Below, one piece after another: positions 5,461 to 9,661 of a stretch of 9,661 nt of DNA. The notes under the pieces are model-generated. The model was not told the origin of the DNA, did no database searches, and was given only the letters and a program-made list of their open reading frames with translations. This stretch comes from DASXTB01 sp036505615 (GTDB taxonomy: Bacteria > Acidobacteriota > UBA6911 > JACQSX01), in NCBI GenBank assembly GCA_036505615.1, contig DASXTB010000124.1, positions 1 to 9,661 on the forward strand, written 5' to 3'. Every line of letters begins with the position of its first letter. The first letter of the stretch is position 1. The position numbers and the translations under genes are program-made.

Positions 5461-6876
5461 TCAAAACAGTGCTTCAAGAGCAAGCGTAAAGGTATTGGCA
5501 TGATATGCAAATCTATTGATGTCGGAAGAACGGTCTTCGTACGCATACTGAAAACTCGCGCCTAACCACTTCACCGTACGATAGCGGAATCCCAGGGCAA
5601 GGTTTTTTACCGTATCAGACCGCGCTGACGCGCCGCTTATCGCTGTCGTGCCGGAGAACGCATCATTCTCATAGCCGAGGTTCGCGGTGACGGCGATCCG
5701 ATCAGTCGCGTTGTGGACAAAGGACAGATTGACGCCTGTCGCAACAAAGAACTGCGTGCCAGCTAGAGCCGTTTGCTGAATTGTACGGTAGGCCTGCAGG
5801 CCGACGACCTCAAACGATGTCGGGTTCCAGGTCAAATTTCCCATGACAAAGAAATTTGAGGAGGAATCCCGGTCCCGTCGAAAGGTATTTAACACCGGAC
5901 CCGGTTGATTGACCGGGCTGTGGGTAAATTTTAGAAATTGAGCCCCGAGTTGGATCTCTCCGGACGTCAAGGCCGTGACATCCCACCGTCCGCCGCCGCT
6001 GACAGTGTAAATCGCACTGTCGAGATTCTTATTCTGATCGTAAATCTCTTGCTCCACACCAAAATTAGCCAGCGCAGAAGTCTGAGCAGTGATATGACCA
6101 AGAAGAGTCAGCGCGGCATAGTTACTGAGCCGATCGCGGACCACATCCTGGCTATTATTTTGGTAGTTCCAACGGATCATTTGCGCCGTCAGCCGTGCGC
6201 CGACTTGGCCTTCGTAATATTCGGTCACCGCTGCAAAGCTATTCGAATGCCATTTGTTTACTTCGAGGGTTTGAATATCGAGCGCCGTCCCGCGCGGATC
6301 ATGGCCGACCTTATGTTCGCCCAACAGATCGACCTTCAGACCGCCGGGAAAATCCAGTTTAATTTGTCCTGACGCGGTCTGGTCCTGGACGTCGTTGGAA
6401 GGAGTTCGTTCGTAATACTGCAGATTGGTCCGGTAATCAAGGAGAAACATGTGACGCCCTAAGACGGGCAATTGAGCCTGAATTCCTGGCGCCAGCGTAT
6501 GGAAAAAATCGCTTGTTCTTTTGGTATCAGTCCGAAATACATTGTCTGTGTACATTTCGGCGAATCCCATATGGGGATGTAAGACGACCGGTCCCACCGA
6601 AAGGCCATTCTCCTGAATGATGGGCACGAAGTTTCCAGGATAGACGGGATACAATCCGGTCAAGGGAAACAAGGGCGTCGAGTAGAGAGACCCGAGTAGC
6701 GCCGGATTCGTAAATTGAGACAAAGACAAAATGCCTTGGCCGCCGGAGACGCGTATCGGTGCGACCTGTTGTTGAGCCAGGCTGGTTGTGCGGGTCAGCA
6801 ATGGATCACACGCGCTCATGAGCAGCGTCATGAAAAGCACGCGCAAAGTAAGTCGTTTCGAGAATGATGCTGTCAT
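5461..6876 (-). CDS. Outer-membrane beta-barrel protein (BBP2_2 / EpsL-like), EPS-associated
   Basis: 471 residues from ATG 6876. The N-terminus is a signal peptide (KR, then LTLRVLFMTLLMSA), with probable cleavage after SLA (32-34). LMSAC (Cys23) resembles a lipobox but with Met at -3. A proline/glycine-rich stretch (about 36-95) precedes a first barrel strand containing MYTDNVFRTD (108-117) and SDFFHTLAPG, which is typical of the BBP2_2 family. Alternating hydrophobic/polar strands continue to a terminal Phe (LALEALF), the usual signal for barrel assembly. Proteins of this kind are common in EPS clusters, where they may help polymer pass the outer membrane; the exact role is unproven. The frame opens earlier at GTG 6924 but without an RBS. 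ATG 6876 has GGAGG 15 bases upstream, which is long. It is transcribed toward the regulators, from its own promoter. Confidence 0.85.
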   Translation of the reverse strand: MTASFSKRLTLRVLFMTLLMSACDPLLTRTTSLAQQQVAPIRVSGGQGILSLSQFTNPALLGSLYSTPLFPLTGLYPVYPGNFVPIIQENGLSVGPVVLHPHMGFAEMYTDNVFRTDTKRTSDFFHTLAPGIQAQLPVLGRHMFLLDYRTNLQYYERTPSNDVQDQTASGQIKLDFPGGLKVDLLGEHKVGHDPRGTALDIQTLEVNKWHSNSFAAVTEYYEGQVGARLTAQMIRWNYQNNSQDVVRDRLSNYAALTLLGHITAQTSALANFGVEQEIYDQNKNLDSAIYTVSGGGRWDVTALTSGEIQLGAQFLKFTHSPVNQPGPVLNTFRRDRDSSSNFFVMGNLTWNPTSFEVVGLQAYRTIQQTALAGTQFFVATGVNLSFVHNATDRIAVTANLGYENDAFSGTTAISGASARSDTVKNLALGFRYRTVKWLGASFQYAYEDRSSDINRFAYHANTFTLALEALF

Positions 6877-6944
6877 CACTTCAATAGTACGCCTCCGTAC
6901 GGATGGGACGTGACACGTTGACACTCAGCGTGGTCAGTAGTTTG

Positions 6945-6958
6945 CCGGACACGTCCGG
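6945..6958. promoter_or_regulatory. Dyad at the predicted transcription start of the barrel gene
   Basis: CCGGAC-AC-GTCCGG, two perfect 6-bp arms. With the promoter at 6961-6989, it covers roughly -4 to +9, a position where a bound repressor would block initiation. A short 5' UTR stem is the alternative. Confidence 0.4.
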
Positions 6959-6960
6959 GA

Positions 6961-6989
6961 ACGGTACCCTGTGAAGAGTTGTCAGTCAA
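6961..6989 (-). promoter_or_regulatory. Promoter of the outer-membrane barrel gene
   Basis: On the minus strand: TTGACT (6984-6989), 17 bases, TACCGT (6961-6966). The 12-mer ACAGGGTACCGT that ends it differs at one base from that of the first regulator's promoter, at the same distance from the -35. Confidence 0.45.
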
Positions 6990-7130
6990 TCTTTTTTTGC
7001 CCGCACCGTCATCCGTTTTGTGTGTTGACCTGCGCCTCGGGAACTGAGGTGTAGTTCCTAGCTGTTGACGACCAGCGGTGCTGCTTTAAAGCCGGGCTCA
7101 GGCAATTGCCTTTTCCAGTCCCCTTTGATC
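6990..7130. other. Intergenic stretch between divergent promoters, nothing recognised
   Basis: Separates the barrel-gene promoter (minus) from the tRNA promoter (plus). Frames here are short, overlap on both strands and show no family features. A T-run (6991-6997) lies just upstream of the barrel gene's -35. Confidence 0.5.
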
Positions 7131-7159
7131 TTGACCGAGTTAAGACCATACGGTATTGT
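7131..7159 (+). promoter_or_regulatory. Promoter of tRNA-Phe
   Basis: TTGACC (7131-7136), 17 bases, TATTGT (7154-7159). It lies about 120 bases upstream of the tRNA, which would give a 5' leader of about 110 bases for RNase P to remove. Confidence 0.5.
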
Positions 7160-7277
7160 GCATGGGCAAGAAATGCTCGCAATAGAAGCGTCTCCTCGGA
7201 TCGCAAGCCTGTGGACACAGGAGCTCAGAACGAAACGCCTATTACGCTCACATGCCTTCCATTGGATAGAACACGGT

Positions 7278-7353
7278 GCCGAGGTAGCTCAGTTGGCAGA
7301 GCACAGCCCTGAAAAGGCTGGTGTCGACAGTTCGATTCTGTCCCTCGGCACCA
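7278..7353 (+). tRNA. tRNA-Phe (anticodon GAA)
   Basis: A complete cloverleaf can be folded by hand. Acceptor GCCGAGG/CCTCGGC (7278-7284 with 7343-7349), D stem GCTC/GAGC, anticodon stem CAGCC/GGCTG with loop CTGAAAA and anticodon GAA at 7311-7313, a five-base variable loop, T stem GACAG/CTGTC with loop TTCGATT. The discriminator is A7350 and the CCA end is encoded (7351-7353). Every stem pairs perfectly. Confidence 0.97.
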
Positions 7354-7431
7354 ACACTCCCTTTCGATATCCGGCGTTTTCTAAGCAGCGCGATGCGGAC
7401 GTCAACGGGCATAAGAGAGGAACGAGCCCAC

Positions 7432-7453
7432 AGTGTCTGCCATAAGCAGCACT
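7432..7453. terminator. Possible hairpin between tRNA-Phe and the convergent Hpt-like gene
   Basis: AGTG-T-CTGC, loop CATAA, GCAGCACT: eight pairs with one bulged T, overlapping the stop codon of the Hpt-like gene. Only ATCTT follows on the plus strand, so intrinsic termination is doubtful. Confidence 0.3.
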
Positions 7454-8549
7454 ATCTTGGTGAGGCGCGATGGATGGCAGAGGAGGTAGAAGCCTGTGGG
7501 TTGAAATAATCGCCAAGTAGCTCCGTAAAAATTTTCTCGAGGTCCGCCCATTCCGTCCGACCAAGATCGACACACTCCTGTGCCATGACGCCCAGTGTGG
7601 CCAACCGGGTCCCGACGGCATCCATGTGCTGGGTGGGAACAGTAATCTGCTTATAGAGCATATTGATCAGAACGGTTTCCAAGCCATGGAGAAATTCCAG
7701 GATCTCTGTGGCATCAACCGCCGCTATGAAAGGATATAGAAAGGCAATTTCCCGTAGAGCCGTGCGGATCCTCGACTGGTAATCGGTGCTGCCAATAGAA
7801 TCGGTCTTGAGTTCCTCCAAGACCTTCTGAATCGCCGCGCTGCGTTGCCGCATTTCATCCAGGAATCGCTCGTCAGCGTCCCGTAGTTCGCACATAATAT
7901 GGCTCAATGAAACCGCCGGCACCGTAGAGGACTCAATCTCCTGCGCAGCATGGACTCTTCTCAAGACAAGTTCCGCCAATTTCCGGGTAGGAGCCGGCGT
8001 AAACGAACGGGCGCGCTTGAGAGGCAAGAGTGCGGCAATGATCTTGCCCGTCTCCACCAAATACGTGTCAGACTCGGGACGCTCCACTGCGACGGAAGGA
8101 GTACTACGGGCCTTGGTCACTGCGTTTTGGAGCGCGTCGGCCTGTCCGCGCGTAATACTTTCGAGATCTCCCACCACAAGTCCTTTGGTTTCGGTCATCG
8201 CCAGAACTTGGATCACCGATGACAATGCCCCGAGCCCTTGCTGCAGCGGGCCGGAATAGTCCCAGGTCGCAACGCCTCGATCCTTCTGCATGTGCTGCAA
8301 GAGCGGCACGAGCATAAAGGCGAGATTTCCCATGGAGGGGAGATCGACAGTCGCCGCTGAGCCTTTTAAGTTCGTGAGGTTCCGTCGAATACTCTCGTAG
8401 AGGATATGTGCACGCGCCGCCTCCGGGATGCCCTCCAGTTCCAGCAGAGCCACTTTAATTTGACGGATCCATTCCAGGGCCTCCAGCGCGAACACCCGCA
8501 GGACCTCTTCCTGAAACTCTCCTTCAATCGGATTCACGTGTACGTCCAT
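7452..8549 (-). CDS. Hpt-like (CheA P1-like) helical protein lacking the phosphoacceptor histidine
   Basis: 365 residues from ATG 8549. The first 110 or so resemble an Hpt/P1 domain: FALEALEWIRQIKVALLELE (20-39), then LTNLKGSAATVDLPS. In active Hpt domains the core reads HTLKGSA; here it reads TNLKGSA, so Thr59 takes the place of the phospho-His. The rest (about 180-350) is predicted helical with many charged residues, plausibly a second helical bundle; I do not recognise it. There is no kinase ATPase motif. The start follows AGGT 9-10 bases upstream and lies 28 bp after the stop of the response-regulator gene, so the two form an operon. The frame stays open to 8663, but that would overlap the upstream gene. 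A likely job is a docking or scaffold partner for the response regulator without phosphotransfer (inference). Confidence 0.85.
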   Translation of the reverse strand: MDVHVNPIEGEFQEEVLRVFALEALEWIRQIKVALLELEGIPEAARAHILYESIRRNLTNLKGSAATVDLPSMGNLAFMLVPLLQHMQKDRGVATWDYSGPLQQGLGALSSVIQVLAMTETKGLVVGDLESITRGQADALQNAVTKARSTPSVAVERPESDTYLVETGKIIAALLPLKRARSFTPAPTRKLAELVLRRVHAAQEIESSTVPAVSLSHIMCELRDADERFLDEMRQRSAAIQKVLEELKTDSIGSTDYQSRIRTALREIAFLYPFIAAVDATEILEFLHGLETVLINMLYKQITVPTQHMDAVGTRLATLGVMAQECVDLGRTEWADLEKIFTELLGDYFNPQASTSSAIHRASPR

Positions 8550-8577
8550 CTTTCTTACCTGATGTTTACTACGCGCG

Positions 8578-9645
8578 TCATGCTTTAGGGCCGAGGCGGC
8601 CGATCTCTGCAAAAATGTCGGCCAGTTTTCTGGCACAGGACGCCGCGTGTTCCATCTCCCCAACCCGATGCACCAGCACGGTAGATCGCTTCTGCTCCTC
8701 CGCCAGTGTCACTTCCAGCTCCCGAATGCGTCCCGCCGCGCTCATCGCGGCCTCACGAAATGTGGAGTCCTGCTCTTCGAGGACCCCGGTACGCTTCTGC
8801 TCCTCTGCCAGTGTCGCTTCCAGCTCCCCAATACGCCCGGCCGCGCTCATCGCAGCTTCACGAAATGCGGAGTTCTGTTCATCGAGCGCTCCAGGACGTT
8901 TCTGCTGCTCCGCCAGCGTCACTTCTAGCTCCCGAATACGCGCCGCCGCGCTCATCGCGGCTTCACGAAATGCGGAGTTCTCTTGCTCGAGCTCGGTTGT
9001 ACGATGCTGCGCTTCGCTCATACGCGATTCGACATCCCTAGCCAACGTCGCAGTTTCCAGAACCTTTCCGAGTTGATCTTCGGTGATCCGAAATATCTTC
9101 GGCACTGCGGCATTTTCAAAGGCGTTATCCGTGTCCGGCACCCGAACATTTTTGAGGTGATCTTCCGTGATCCCAGAGATCTTGGATGGCGAGGCGGCAC
9201 CCGGAATATTTTCATAATCAGCGTGTTTTTTTGGCTTCGGGACATGCGTTGGCTCGGGCTGGGCAAGGGCGGCCCGCTGCTTCGATGCCAGCAATGCGAG
9301 GACACGATCGGGCAGAGAAGTGCCGTGAAATGGCTTCTTGATCACGCCATCGGCACGGCAGGCAGCCGCTTGTCGGGTGATTTCCTCGTCCACCACGCCA
9401 GAGATCAACAAGACCGGCGTTCCGGAGAGGGTCGCATGGGAGCGGACGTAGGCACAGACCTCGAATCCGCTCTTGTCCGGCATGATCACATCGGCGATAA
9501 GGACATCCGGCTTGCTGGCTGAAAAGCGCTCCAAAGCCTCTTCGCCATTCGCGGCCAGGGCGACATCGAACCCGGCGGCGATGAGCAATCGCTCGGCTAC
9601 CTTGCGAACACTCAAACTATCATCGGCGATCAATACCGTCGGCAT
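8578..9645 (-). CDS. Response regulator with receiver domain and C-terminal coiled-coil repeats
   Basis: 355 residues. The receiver (1-120) is complete: acidic pair Asp8-Asp9 (LIADDS), phosphoacceptor Asp52 (LIADVIMPDKSG), Ser82 (LLISG) and Lys104 (IKKPF). A proline/lysine-rich linker (about 128-145) follows, then two copies of KIxxITEDxLxxV (155-167 and 183-195). The long coiled coil (about 196-345) contains three 35-residue tandem repeats (219-323). No DNA-binding or enzymatic output domain is present, so output is probably by protein contact, with the Hpt-like protein encoded 28 bp downstream as an obvious candidate. The start is well supported: GGGAG about 8 bases before the ATG. The promoter would lie beyond the right edge. 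Confidence 0.93.
   Translation of the reverse strand: MPTVLIADDSLSVRKVAERLLIAAGFDVALAANGEEALERFSASKPDVLIADVIMPDKSGFEVCAYVRSHATLSGTPVLLISGVVDEEITRQAAACRADGVIKKPFHGTSLPDRVLALLASKQRAALAQPEPTHVPKPKKHADYENIPGAASPSKISGITEDHLKNVRVPDTDNAFENAAVPKIFRITEDQLGKVLETATLARDVESRMSEAQHRTTELEQENSAFREAAMSAAARIRELEVTLAEQQKRPGALDEQNSAFREAAMSAAGRIGELEATLAEEQKRTGVLEEQDSTFREAAMSAAGRIRELEVTLAEEQKRSTVLVHRVGEMEHAASCARKLADIFAEIGRLGPKA
8677..8991 (-). repeat. Three tandem 105-bp repeats in the coiled-coil coding region
   Basis: Units encode residues 219-253, 254-288 and 289-323 of the response regulator. The core is SAFREAAMSAA, then RIRELEVTLAEEQKR with small changes. 35 residues equal five heptads, so whole units can be gained or lost without breaking the coiled-coil register or the frame. 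The DNA copies are also very similar. Confidence 0.95.
9061..9183 (-). repeat. Two short repeats (84-bp period) encoding a KIxxITEDxL motif
   Basis: 9145-9183 encodes KISGITEDHLKNV and 9061-9099 encodes KIFRITEDQLGKV. The bases are also alike, so this is a local duplication. The function is unknown; a paired binding motif in the linker is possible. Confidence 0.75.
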
Positions 9646-9661
9646 GATACTTCTCCCGGCC

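Noticed and set aside
7009..7218. 69-codon minus-strand frame upstream of tRNA-Phe
   Set aside because: It covers the tRNA promoter, has no RBS or family features, and competes with overlapping plus-strand frames of similar length.
8615..9522. Long plus-strand frames (up to 179 codons) opposite the response regulator
   Set aside because: They mirror the 105-bp repeats and the receiver gene. The Ser/Ala/Arg-rich repeats are what antisense reading of the coiled coil gives.

Overview
The window looks like part of a chromosome of a Gram-negative environmental bacterium. Gene style suggests Nitrospira or a relative (Nitrospirota), with its BBP2_2-type outer-membrane barrel, coiled-coil response regulator and Hpt-like partner. 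That assignment is inferred from protein style and is not proven by a marker gene. The left half is an exopolysaccharide (EPS) locus. The right end is a phosphorelay-type gene pair, and a tRNA-Phe lies between them.

Layout. On the minus strand, a full-length Wzz/BY-kinase (chain-length determinant fused to a tyrosine autokinase; 2781 to 571) is followed by a class I SAM methyltransferase that runs off the left edge. Next comes about 1.1 kb without an intact gene (2782-3906). It is not empty. It holds a diverged inverted repeat of about 130 bp whose two arms each carry a promoter, an upstream conserved block, an RBS region and the first codons of a LuxR-type regulator, pointing outward. It also holds a decayed LuxR DNA-binding domain on the plus strand, a truncated receiver start on the minus strand, and several dyads and short repeats.

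The right arm leads into two tandem plus-strand regulators (3907-4605 and 4707-5417), both receiver plus LuxR-type HTH and both with degenerate phosphorylation pockets. They converge on a minus-strand outer-membrane beta-barrel gene (5461-6876). Then follow tRNA-Phe(GAA) with its own promoter (7278-7353), a convergent minus-strand gene for an Hpt-like protein without the phosphoacceptor His (7452-8549), and the response regulator upstream of it, which has a 3 x 35-residue coiled-coil repeat (8578-9645).

How it may work (inference). The tandem regulators, probably not conventionally phosphorylated, likely control themselves and the divergent EPS operon through the duplicated upstream element. 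The Wzz/kinase sets polymer length and cycles by tyrosine phosphorylation. The barrel is a plausible envelope component of the same pathway. The response regulator/Hpt-like pair looks like a separate signalling operon.
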